A DNA stretch of 10,361 nucleotides from an uncultured Muribaculaceae bacterium. Its GTDB lineage: Bacteria > Bacteroidota > Bacteroidia > Bacteroidales > Muribaculaceae. Positions 1-5,180 of the stretch are shown in pieces. The notes under the pieces were generated by a model. It saw only the letters and a program-made list of their open reading frames with translations. It was not told the DNA's origin and did not search any database. The first letter of the stretch is position 1. Each line of letters begins with the position of its first letter. A program made the position numbers and the translations under genes. The stretch is taken from contig CAJTXU010000052.1 in NCBI GenBank assembly GCA_910584125.1, positions 1 to 10,361 of the forward strand, in the 5' to 3' direction.

Positions 1-187
1 TGCCGGCGTAATACTCATGCAGCATCGACAACAGCAGACTCTTGCCGAACCGCCGAGGACGACCTAAAAAAATGAATTTGTATTTCTCGAGCAGCGGTAT
101 GTACGAGGTCTTGTCGACATAGACACAACCATTCTCGATTACTTCCTTGAATGACTGTACGCCCACCGGATATTTCAATTCTTCCAT
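1..187 (-). CDS. AAA-ATPase-like protein, N-terminal part (runs off the left edge)
   Basis: The first 62 residues of a predicted P-loop ATPase lie on the minus strand, starting at the ATG at 187-185. The start MEELKYPVGVQSFKEVIENG is typical of the Bacteroidales AAA-ATPase-like family (PF09820). A 'VYVDKT' stretch follows at residues 22-27, then a Walker A loop GRPRRFGKS at residues 42-50. Full-length family members are about 500-580 residues and usually end in a PD-(D/E)XK nuclease-like domain (PDDEXK_9, formerly DUF1703); that half would lie outside the window. The cellular role of the family is not established. The start is supported by a consensus promoter about 45 bases upstream and by the conserved 'YPVGVQSF' beginning. 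The family call rests on the N-terminus only, but the motif order is characteristic. Confidence 0.85.
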   Translation of the reverse strand, partial: MEELKYPVGVQSFKEVIENGCVYVDKTSYIPLLEKYKFIFLGRPRRFGKSLLLSMLHEYYAG

Positions 188-210
188 ATTCGCGACTGTT
201 TTGCTGGTTT

Positions 211-228
211 GCGGAGGAAACCCTCCGC
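211..228 (-). other. Stem-loop at the predicted 5' end of the ATPase mRNA
   Basis: A perfect 7-bp stem (GCGGAGG pairing with CCTCCGC) with a 4-base loop lies at 228-211 on the minus strand. The predicted transcription start (about 225-227) falls at its base, so the mRNA would begin with the hairpin. It has no following U-tract and lies upstream of the start codon, so it is not an ordinary terminator. A role in mRNA stability or translation is possible but unproven. Confidence 0.5.
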
Positions 229-231
229 CTA

Positions 232-263
232 CAAAATTAACAAATTATATCGTAAATAGCAAA
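232..263 (-). promoter_or_regulatory. Bacteroidetes-type promoter of the AAA-ATPase-like gene
   Basis: On the minus strand, TTTG (263-260) is followed by a 20-base spacer and TAATTTTG (239-232), matching the -33 TTTG and -7 TAnnTTTG elements of the primary sigma factor of Bacteroidetes. Transcription should begin near 225-227, giving a leader of about 40 bases before the ATG at 187. The promoter lies only about 28 bases from the left end of the insertion sequence and is intact, so the IS did not cut it. Confidence 0.7.
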
Positions 264-290
264 CGTTCGTACGGCGGCGTGAAACGCTCT

Positions 291-326
291 TAGAGCGCGT
301 TCCTTAAAATTTAGGGGCCGTAGGGG
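291..326 (+). repeat. Left terminal inverted repeat of the IS
   Basis: Reading inward from 291, the sequence begins TAGAGCGCGTTCC and matches the reverse complement of 1495-1460 at 27 consecutive positions. One mismatch and 8 further matches follow. The leading TA is best read as the target duplication, so the IS proper begins with G at 293. Confidence 0.85.
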
Positions 327-560
327 CGGCGATTTTTGAGCAGATTTTGAAAGGCGCAGAAGGCGCGATGCGGGCATCGCAACTGATGAGCCTTTCAAAA
401 TATGCCAAAAAGCGCCGTGGGAAGGTAACTTTCCCCACAAATGTTCTGTAATTCAGATCTTTCCGACGAAGTCAGTGTATGCCTAAGAGGATATGTGCAT
501 GAACGTTCCGACGACGCAGGTCAGGCACCGGCGTCATCACGAACGTGTATGTTGTTGGAA

Positions 561-1216
561 TCACTCAGAGGGAACGCGGCAACCGATGGATTTCGTAAAG
601 ACGAGAGCAAGTCCGTTTTCTTCGGCCATGTCCGCCACATCCTGTCCGCGATATCCTTTGTCGGCGCGTATCTTCTTAAGACCCGGATACTTCCGGCTTA
701 CGCGAGGGATGACTTCGAGGCAGGCCTTCCCGTCGTTGACGTTGACGCATGTGGTGAGGACATAAAGGATGTTTCCCTGACTGTCCACGACGATGTGACG
801 CTTTATTCCCTTGATCTTCTTGAAACCGTCCACGCCCTTGGCCGAGTCCGACAGACCGCTCCGGCGGCTCGCGCTGTCTATGAAACCAACCGTGGGGCTC
901 TCGTTTCTCCCCGCCCTGGTGCGGGCATGTCGGAGAAGAGCCGAATGGGTTTTATCAAACAGTCCCGTCGCGTTCCAGTACCTCCACTTGTTGTAGACCG
1001 ATTTCCAATGGTGATGGCACGGCGGAAGCAGCCGCCATTGGCAACCGCTGCGTATAAGATACATCATGTAAGATACATCATGGCCTCCAGAATGAGTATC
1101 GGGTCATGCCGTTTGACGCATTTCATCAGTTCGGGAAACAGACAGATCGGGGCAAGCCTCTGCTCCGGCTCAATCCTGGGAATGTGGATATAGGAATTAT
1201 TATATTTCTTTGGCAA
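561..1216 (-). pseudogene. IS5-family DDE transposase, frameshifted and 3'-decayed
   Basis: Two frames together give an IS5-type transposase. The N-terminal part (about 1216-1083) reads YNNSYIHIPRIEPEQ and continues to LILEAMMYL. The main part (1067-561, 168 residues) repeats MMYL and continues IRSGCQWRLLP, with the first catalytic Asp in GFIDSAS (Asp64 of this piece) and the second in RADKGYRGQD (Asp136). A 14-bp tandem duplication at 1055-1082 separates the two and creates an in-frame TGA right after MMYLT; removing one copy restores a continuous frame. The third catalytic residue (Glu) and the C-terminus are missing after the stop at 561. Out-of-frame VVGTF (515-501) and RRKDL (about 467-453) may be remnants of the usual 'VVERTF...RRL' segment, but this is uncertain. 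No ATG opens the N-terminal frame; TTG at 1216 is a possible start. The gene is almost certainly inactive. Confidence 0.85.
1055..1082. repeat. 14-bp tandem duplication inside the transposase gene
   Basis: TAAGATACATCATG occurs twice back to back (1055-1068 and 1069-1082). Because 14 is not a multiple of 3, it shifts the transposase frame and introduces a stop. The two copies are identical, so the event is probably recent. Confidence 0.95.
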
Positions 1217-1343
1217 ATATCGTCGTGAGTTGTGAAACAATATAAAATACTGATATAAAGATTAAACGGAATTTTAACAATCCCGGTATATTGCGGCATG
1301 GGGGATTGCTCACTCACCCATCGCATCCTTGGGCGGCTCCGGC

Positions 1344-1389
1344 CGCTTGCTTTCAGTCGCATACGAAAGTATGCTCCTTTCAGCAAGCG
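1344..1389. other. Interrupted stem-loop in the transposase leader of the IS
   Basis: An outer 8-bp arm (CGCTTGCT at 1344-1351 with AGCAAGCG at 1382-1389) and an inner 6-bp arm (GCATAC at 1359-1364 with GTATGC at 1369-1374) enclose a GAAA loop, with 7 unpaired bases on each side between the arms. It sits between the right IS end and the transposase start, where it would form in the 5' leader of a transposase mRNA or of any transcript entering from the dehydrogenase gene. Function is unknown; hairpins at such positions in other IS elements limit impinging transcription or translation. Confidence 0.5.
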
Positions 1390-1459
1390 ACCAATTGAAA
1401 ATCGACGAATGACCTCTAAAATCAACACTACATGAGTCAAATCCGTCTCAAGGCTGCGA

Positions 1460-1495
1460 CCCCTACGACCCCTAAATTTTAAGGAACGCGCTCTA
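1460..1495 (-). repeat. Right terminal inverted repeat of the IS
   Basis: This is the mirror copy of the left repeat, read inward from 1495 on the minus strand. Its outermost TA (1494-1495) is the target duplication, and it forms the first two bases of the TAG stop codon of the adjacent dehydrogenase gene. Confidence 0.85.
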
Positions 1496-2269
1496 ATCGA
1501 GGGTCTGAACGCCTCCGCCGTTGACCATGAGCACCTGGCCGCTGACCCATTCCGAGACCGGCGCGGCGAAGTAAAGCACGGCGCCGGCTATGTCGGTGAC
1601 TTCTCCTAACCGCTTGATCGGCGTGTGGGCCAGCATCTTCGCTTCGATTTCGGGGGTGAGCACGCTGGCCAGCGCGCGCGTTCTGGTCGCTCCGGGGCCG
1701 ACGTTGTTGACGCGGATGCCCAGCGGCCCGTAGTCGAAGGCGAGGTTCGACGCCATATGGTTGAGCGCCGCCTTTGACGAACCGTATATGGCCATGTTAG
1801 GGTCGTTGTTGATGCTGCTCATCGAGGTGATGTTGATGATGCTGCCGTAGCCCGACTCCTGCATATGGGGAGCGGCCAGTTTGCTCAGCTGCCATGGGGC
1901 GAAGACGTTGATGGCGTATATCCGCTCGACGTATGCGCGGTCGATCTTGAAGGGATTCTCGCGGCCGCCGCCTCCGAGGCCGGCGTTGTTGACAAGGATG
2001 TTGACCGTGCCGTAAATCTTGACCGCGAAGTCGATGAGGGCCTTCAGGTCCTGTTCCTCCAGCACGTTGCATGCCGTGGCCGTGGCCTTGCCTCCGGCCT
2101 TTACGATTCCGTCGGCCGTGGCCTGGGCCTTCTCTGCCGAAAGGTCGCTCACCACCACCGATGCGCCGGCCGCGGCGAGAATCTCGCAAGCCCCCTTTCC
2201 TATGCCGTCGCCACCCCCGGTGACAACTGCGACTTTGCCCGTAAGGTCAAAGGGTGATTCTGTATTCAT
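1493..2269 (-). CDS. Short-chain dehydrogenase/reductase, 7-alpha-hydroxysteroid dehydrogenase-like
   Basis: A 258-residue classical SDR, predicted cytosolic NAD(P)-dependent oxidoreductase. The Rossmann glycine motif TGGGDGIG is at residues 17-24, an Asp at position 42 after the second beta strand suggests NAD(H) preference, and NNAG is at 94-97. The catalytic triad is Ser149 (NITSM), Tyr162 and Lys166 (YGSSK). The sequence follows the E. coli 7-alpha-hydroxysteroid dehydrogenase (HdhA) pattern along its length, notably the C-terminal TPEIEAKMLAHTPIKRLG and WVSGQ...GGGVQ. HdhA oxidises the 7-alpha-hydroxyl of bile acids such as cholate, which would suit a gut resident. Substrate is inferred from similarity recalled without alignment; a sugar or other alcohol dehydrogenase of the same subfamily remains possible. 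The ATG at 2269 gives the expected N-terminus; no consensus promoter was found upstream. The stop TAG is built from the TA target duplication plus the first G of the IS, and the protein ends at the length usual for the family, so it appears intact. Confidence 0.85.
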   Translation of the reverse strand: MNTESPFDLTGKVAVVTGGGDGIGKGACEILAAAGASVVVSDLSAEKAQATADGIVKAGGKATATACNVLEEQDLKALIDFAVKIYGTVNILVNNAGLGGGGRENPFKIDRAYVERIYAINVFAPWQLSKLAAPHMQESGYGSIINITSMSSINNDPNMAIYGSSKAALNHMASNLAFDYGPLGIRVNNVGPGATRTRALASVLTPEIEAKMLAHTPIKRLGEVTDIAGAVLYFAAPVSEWVSGQVLMVNGGGVQTLD

Positions 2270-2385
2270 ATGTCAAAGGTTAATGGTTGATATTCCGTTA
2301 ATTGTGTACGCATGGCATAATAGGAAAACCATTTCTCGAGTCGTAATGTTCGCGCGTCGTTAGGCGAGTGTCGGTAATTTAACGA

Positions 2386-2416
2386 TTTGTCGTTTCGCTG
2401 GAATTTGTTAACTTTG
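2386..2416 (+). promoter_or_regulatory. Consensus promoter abutting the small membrane protein gene
   Basis: TTTG (2386-2389), a 19-base spacer, then TAACTTTG (2409-2416) match the Bacteroidetes -33/-7 consensus exactly. Only 5 bases separate the -7 element from the ATG at 2422, so the expected transcription start is at or next to the start codon and the mRNA may be leaderless. Confidence 0.75.
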
Positions 2417-2421
2417 CATTC

Positions 2422-2682
2422 ATGAAACCACTGTTCGTCAAAATCAAGGGGTGGCTTGCCACGCTGTCTTTCCGCACGGGTGTAATCGTCGGCATCGTGT
2501 GCCTGGCGTGCTATGCCATTTCGTTCGCCCAGATGCTTCTGCCGATATCTTTGGGTGCTAAAAGTGCATTATGGATCACTTTCTTCGGTCTGGCGAAGAC
2601 GGCCCAATACTCCGCGCTGCTCATCCTGGGCAAGGCGGGAGTGCAGCGTGTCCGCAAACTTCTGCGCCGTCGCGCCGCCTGA
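2422..2682 (+). CDS. Small two-helix membrane protein, unknown function
   Basis: An 86-residue protein with two hydrophobic segments (about residues 17-40, FRTGVIVGIVCLACYAISFAQ, and 49-72, ALWITFFGLAKTAQY onward). It has a basic N-terminus (KIKGW) and a strongly basic tail (RVRKLLRRR), suggesting an inner-membrane hairpin with both ends in the cytoplasm. The 'ITFFGLAKTAQY...LILGKAG' pattern resembles small proteins of Bacteroidales that I recall only vaguely, some described as transporter-suffix-like; I do not assign a function. A consensus promoter immediately upstream supports the start and that this is a real gene. It is divergent from the dehydrogenase gene (about 150 bp between starts) and is followed directly by the 41-bp repeat array. 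Confidence 0.75.
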   Translation: MKPLFVKIKGWLATLSFRTGVIVGIVCLACYAISFAQMLLPISLGAKSALWITFFGLAKTAQYSALLILGKAGVQRVRKLLRRRAA

Positions 2683-2686
2683 ACGC

Positions 2687-2850
2687 CGATTCCGCCCAAG
2701 TATAAAATGGGAAATAGACACAAATGTCGATTTTGCCAAGGTATAAAATGAGAAATAGACACAAATGTCGATTCCGCCCAAGTATAAAATGAGAAATAGA
2801 CACAAATGTCGATTTTGCCAAAGTATAAAATGGAAAATCGACGTCAGTGC
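2687..2850. repeat. Four-unit 41-bp tandem repeat array
   Basis: Four head-to-tail units of exactly 41 bp: 2687-2727, 2728-2768, 2769-2809 and 2810-2850. Units 1 and 3 begin CGATTCCGCCCAAG; units 2 and 4 begin CGATTTTGCCAA. This alternation suggests that an 82-bp dimer was duplicated. The last half of unit 4 has diverged. Each unit holds TATAAAATG, and at the junctions sits an imperfect palindrome with arms AAATAGACA and TGTCGATTT around CAAA (2712-2733, 2753-2774, 2794-2815). The array ends one base before the -33 element of the AAA_14/DUF4143 gene. The period is not a multiple of 3, so the array is not coding. There are no unique spacers, so it is not a CRISPR. A set of regulator sites is the simplest reading, but this is inference. 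Confidence 0.95.
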
Positions 2851-2881
2851 TTGTTTTAAATCTTATAAATCGCTATATTTG
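2851..2881 (+). promoter_or_regulatory. Promoter of the AAA_14/DUF4143 ATPase gene
   Basis: TATATTTG (2874-2881) is a full -7 match. A TTG (2851-2853, within CTTG) lies 20 bases upstream as a near-consensus -33 element. The ATG at 2899 lies 17 bases downstream, leaving a leader of about 10 bases. The -33 box touches the last 41-bp repeat unit. Confidence 0.65.
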
Positions 2882-2898
2882 CAAATAAATCGGAATAT

Positions 2899-4110
2899 AT
2901 GGAAATCATCGTTCGTCAGAAATATCTTTCCCACATCATATCCCACCTGAACAAAGGGATGATGATAATACTTGTAGGCCAGAGACGAGTAGGGAAGAGC
3001 TTCATGCTTCGCCAGCTTAAACAATGGCTTGAAGAAAACAAGCCACAGAGCAATGTGGTGTATGTCAACAAGGAACTTCTTGATTTCAGGGACATTGAGA
3101 ATGCGGTCGATCTGCACAATTACGTAGTGCCAAAGTTCCCTGAATCAGGCGACAATTATCTACTTATTGATGAAGTGCAGGATATTGCCGGATATGAGGA
3201 CGCGCTGCGCAGCCTCCATGCCGAAGACCGCTGTCAGATTGTTGCGACAGGCAGCAACGCTTACATATTCTCTTCGGAATTGAGCACCCGTATTGGTGGC
3301 CGGTACATAGAGATTCCCATATACAGCCTGACTTATAGGGAATTTCTTCAGTTCCATGAATTGCCCGATACCGATGGGTCTCTCAACGATTATCTCAGAG
3401 TCGGCGGCCTTCCAGGACTCAGACTGTATGACATAAGCGATGAAATTCCGGTGCGCGACTATATCCAGGGTGTGTACAATACAATAATGATGCGCGACAT
3501 CGTCGCGAGGAAACAGATAAGGAATGTGCCGTTTCTCGAGAATCTTTCCAGATTCATCGCCGATAATAATGGGAAGCTCATCTCGACCTCAAGCATCGTC
3601 AAATTCATGAAATCGCAAGGTGAGTCCATCTCCGAAACAATGACCGCCTCATATATCCGCTATCTGTGCAAAGCCCTTGTCATAGATCCGGTGGCGCGAT
3701 ACGACCTACATGGGAAGAAACTATTCGAACTCATCTTCAAATATTATTTCGCCGACCATGGCATCCGCAACTTTCTATGCGGTTTCAGACTTCGCGACAG
3801 CATCGAGAAGGTTATGGAGAACGTCGTGTATCATCATCTTCTCACGCAAGGATTCAAGGTCAATGTCGGAATATTACGTGCAGGAGAGATAGACTTCGTG
3901 GCGACCAGAGGCCGGCAGACCATATATGTGCAGGTTACTTATCTGCTTGCATCTGATGATACCATTGCGAGGGAGTTTGGAAACCTTGCCGCTATCAATG
4001 ACAATTATCCCAAATATGTAGTCTCGATGGATCCTGTGAGCGGGGAGTTCACAGCGTATCCCGGCATCAGCCATGTCCATATCCGCGAGTTCCTGAAAAC
4101 AGAGTTATGA
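2899..4110 (+). CDS. ATP-binding protein, AAA_14 ATPase with C-terminal DUF4143 domain
   Basis: A 403-residue protein of the usual length for this family. The N-terminal AAA_14 ATPase has Walker A GQRRVGKS at residues 27-34, Walker B YLLIDEVQ at 87-94 and a sensor-like ATGSN at 116-120, followed by 'YSLTYREF' typical of the family. A winged-helix-like middle region precedes the DUF4143 domain, which contains a PD-(D/E)XK-like core: GEIDF near 328-332, then IYVQV. The acidic residue and lysine of an active nuclease 'E-x-K' are replaced by Q and T, a pattern I believe is common in the Bacteroidales branch, so the nuclease is probably inactive or altered. Function of the family is unknown; it is cytosolic and often in accessory DNA. 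The gene is visibly poorer in GC than its neighbours, suggesting transfer. It is preceded by its own promoter and the tandem array; the SIMPL gene follows after 22 bases and may be cotranscribed. Confidence 0.9.
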   Translation: MEIIVRQKYLSHIISHLNKGMMIILVGQRRVGKSFMLRQLKQWLEENKPQSNVVYVNKELLDFRDIENAVDLHNYVVPKFPESGDNYLLIDEVQDIAGYEDALRSLHAEDRCQIVATGSNAYIFSSELSTRIGGRYIEIPIYSLTYREFLQFHELPDTDGSLNDYLRVGGLPGLRLYDISDEIPVRDYIQGVYNTIMMRDIVARKQIRNVPFLENLSRFIADNNGKLISTSSIVKFMKSQGESISETMTASYIRYLCKALVIDPVARYDLHGKKLFELIFKYYFADHGIRNFLCGFRLRDSIEKVMENVVYHHLLTQGFKVNVGILRAGEIDFVATRGRQTIYVQVTYLLASDDTIAREFGNLAAINDNYPKYVVSMDPVSGEFTAYPGISHVHIREFLKTEL

Positions 4111-4132
4111 TGACTTTTCAATCGTTTAAATC

Positions 4133-4828
4133 ATGAATACACATGTCAGGCCATTGTTTCTTTCGGCGGCCCTGTTGTTGGCTGCGGCGCTGCCCGGACG
4201 CGCCGAGACACCGGTAGAGCCGGTGATTGAAGTCACCGGTTCGGCGACACTTAATATCGTTCCCGACCGCATCACTGTAGAGATCGGAATGGAGGAGTAT
4301 TACGACCACAGGGCCGCCGGCGACAGCGTGCTCGTGCCTCTCGCAGACATAGAGAAGGAAGTGCGCGACGTGCTCCGCGCGCAAGGAGTTTCCGATTCCG
4401 CAATCATCGTGCAGGATCTGGGCAATTACCGTGACCGCAACGTTTCGGCGACATTCCTGATGGCCAAGCGGATCTCGGCGACGGTGACCGACCTCGGCAA
4501 GATTGACAGCATCGCGGCGCGCCTCTGCCGAAAGGGGATCACTGGACTCGACATAACCAACGCCGAGAACTCAGACATTGGCCGTTACAACCGCGATGGA
4601 CTGAAATCGGCGCTCGACGCGGCGAGGGAGAAGGCAGAGTTCATCGCCGCCAACGAAGGGCTGACACTGCTTTCTCCGATAGAGATTGTCGAGACCACCA
4701 ACGAGCCGGCGCGCTACGGCGCGTTCAGCAACGTCGCCTACGACAGCGGCAGCGGCATGGACGGCCTGCGCCGCATCGTCAGACGCTACAGCGTCAAAGT
4801 CCGCTACCTCTTCGACAAAGATAAATGA
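4133..4828 (+). CDS. SIMPL domain (DUF541) periplasmic protein
   Basis: A 231-residue secreted protein. Residues 1-24 form a signal peptide (hydrophobic FLSAALLLAAALPG, likely cut after GRA). The mature part opens with IEVTGSATLNIVPDRITVEIG (32-52), the hallmark 'V.G.G....PD...' strand of the SIMPL/DUF541 family that includes E. coli YggE and BP26 of Brucella. A middle segment (DSAIIVQDLGNYRDRN) and a helix with 'ALDAAREKAEFIAANEGL' complete the pattern. Family members are periplasmic or outer-membrane-associated; YggE has been linked to oxidative stress, but the molecular activity is unsettled. The start codon lies 22 bases after the stop of the ATPase gene, with no strong promoter in between, so cotranscription is possible. 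Its higher GC than the ATPase gene suggests a different origin. A 13-14-bp repeat begins at its stop codon. Confidence 0.85.
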   Translation: MNTHVRPLFLSAALLLAAALPGRAETPVEPVIEVTGSATLNIVPDRITVEIGMEEYYDHRAAGDSVLVPLADIEKEVRDVLRAQGVSDSAIIVQDLGNYRDRNVSATFLMAKRISATVTDLGKIDSIAARLCRKGITGLDITNAENSDIGRYNRDGLKSALDAAREKAEFIAANEGLTLLSPIEIVETTNEPARYGAFSNVAYDSGSGMDGLRRIVRRYSVKVRYLFDKDK

Positions 4829-4872
4829 TAGAGGATAGATGACAGAGGATAATGACAGAGGATAGATGATAA
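4825..4872. repeat. Short tandem repeat starting at the SIMPL stop codon
   Basis: Three units, ATGATAGAGGATAG (4825-4838), ATGACAGAGGATA (4839-4851) and ATGACAGAGGATAG (4852-4865), plus a partial fourth unit ATGATAA. The first unit includes the TGA stop at 4826-4828. Unit lengths of 13-14 bp and near identity suggest slippage expansion. Confidence 0.9.
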
Positions 4873-5180
4873 TTGATCAGGGACATCCGCGCATAAGCCT
4901 CTAACCATTGGACACTGTGACAGCAGGCGCGAAACGCCGAGACTTTCGTCCGGACAAAATGCCGCGTAGCCCTATGATCCTATGGTTCTCTGGTCTGAAT
5001 CCTCGCCGCGAGGCCCTTTGGTCCTATGGTTCTATGGTCTGAATCATCACCGTAATGCTCTGGTCTAATGCTCGGGCGTAAGTGTGCCTGTCGGTGTCGG
5101 CATCGTTTCGTGGGGCGGTCTGCAACCTTTGCCAGCGGCGGGGTGTTGTTACTGTGGTTCAAGCACAAATATTAAACCGT
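4829..5180. other. Intergenic stretch of 352 bases with short repeats, no gene seen
   Basis: No convincing coding sequence or RNA gene is visible. The stretch holds the end of the 13-14-bp tandem repeat, a small inverted repeat (GGCG at 4926-4929 with CGCC at 4935-4938), the 8-bp palindrome GTCCGGAC (4948-4955), and two copies of a 26-bp repeat. No full TTTG/TAnnTTTG promoter was found before the DUF488 gene. Confidence 0.6.
4979..5048. repeat. Two 26-bp direct repeats, period 44
   Basis: The sequence CCTATGGTTCT[C/A]TGG and its continuation to 26 bp occurs at 4979-5004 and 5023-5048 with 24 of 26 matches. The intervening bases also echo the motif (TTTGGTCC). A shorter decayed third copy (CTCTGGTCT) is near 5058. 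Origin is unknown; it resembles low-complexity intergenic filler rather than a binding-site array. Confidence 0.85.

Larger units (their letters stand above)
293..1493 (-). mobile_element. Degenerate IS5-family insertion sequence (IS427-like group)
   Basis: A 1.2-kb element is bounded by near-perfect terminal inverted repeats (291-326 and 1460-1495, 35 of 36 positions identical when the flanking TA is counted). It is flanked by a 2-bp TA duplication (291-292 and 1494-1495). It carries an IS5-like DDE transposase on the minus strand. Size, TA duplication and GAGCGCG termini fit the IS427 group; exact group assignment needs a database. The transposase is frameshifted and its 3' part is decayed, so the copy is probably unable to move by itself. 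Its right end lies in the stop codon of the steroid dehydrogenase-like gene. About 280 bases at the right end (1217-1493) hold no recognisable gene, only a stem-loop. The left 270 bases contain only possible remnants of the transposase C-terminus. Confidence 0.85.

Noticed and set aside
237..440. A 67-residue minus-strand open frame across the left IS end
   Set aside because: It runs through the terminal inverted repeat and into the ATPase promoter; no recognisable protein sequence.
441..1193. A 250-residue open frame on the plus strand
   Set aside because: It is antisense to the transposase, whose DDE motifs are on the minus strand, and its translation has no family resemblance.
1126..1440. 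A 104-residue minus-strand open frame in the right part of the IS
   Set aside because: It overlaps the true N-terminal transposase frame in another register and the stem-loop; no motif is visible.
2569..2821. Repetitive minus-strand peptides encoded by the 41-bp array
   Set aside because: The 41-bp period changes frame at each unit, so the open frames are by-products of the repeat.
2687..2850. CRISPR array
   Set aside because: Units are contiguous with no unique spacers and there are no cas genes.
4920..4960. Small RNA with terminator in the SIMPL-DUF488 gap
   Set aside because: Only short inverted repeats (4 bp and an 8-bp palindrome) and no promoter match; too weak to call.
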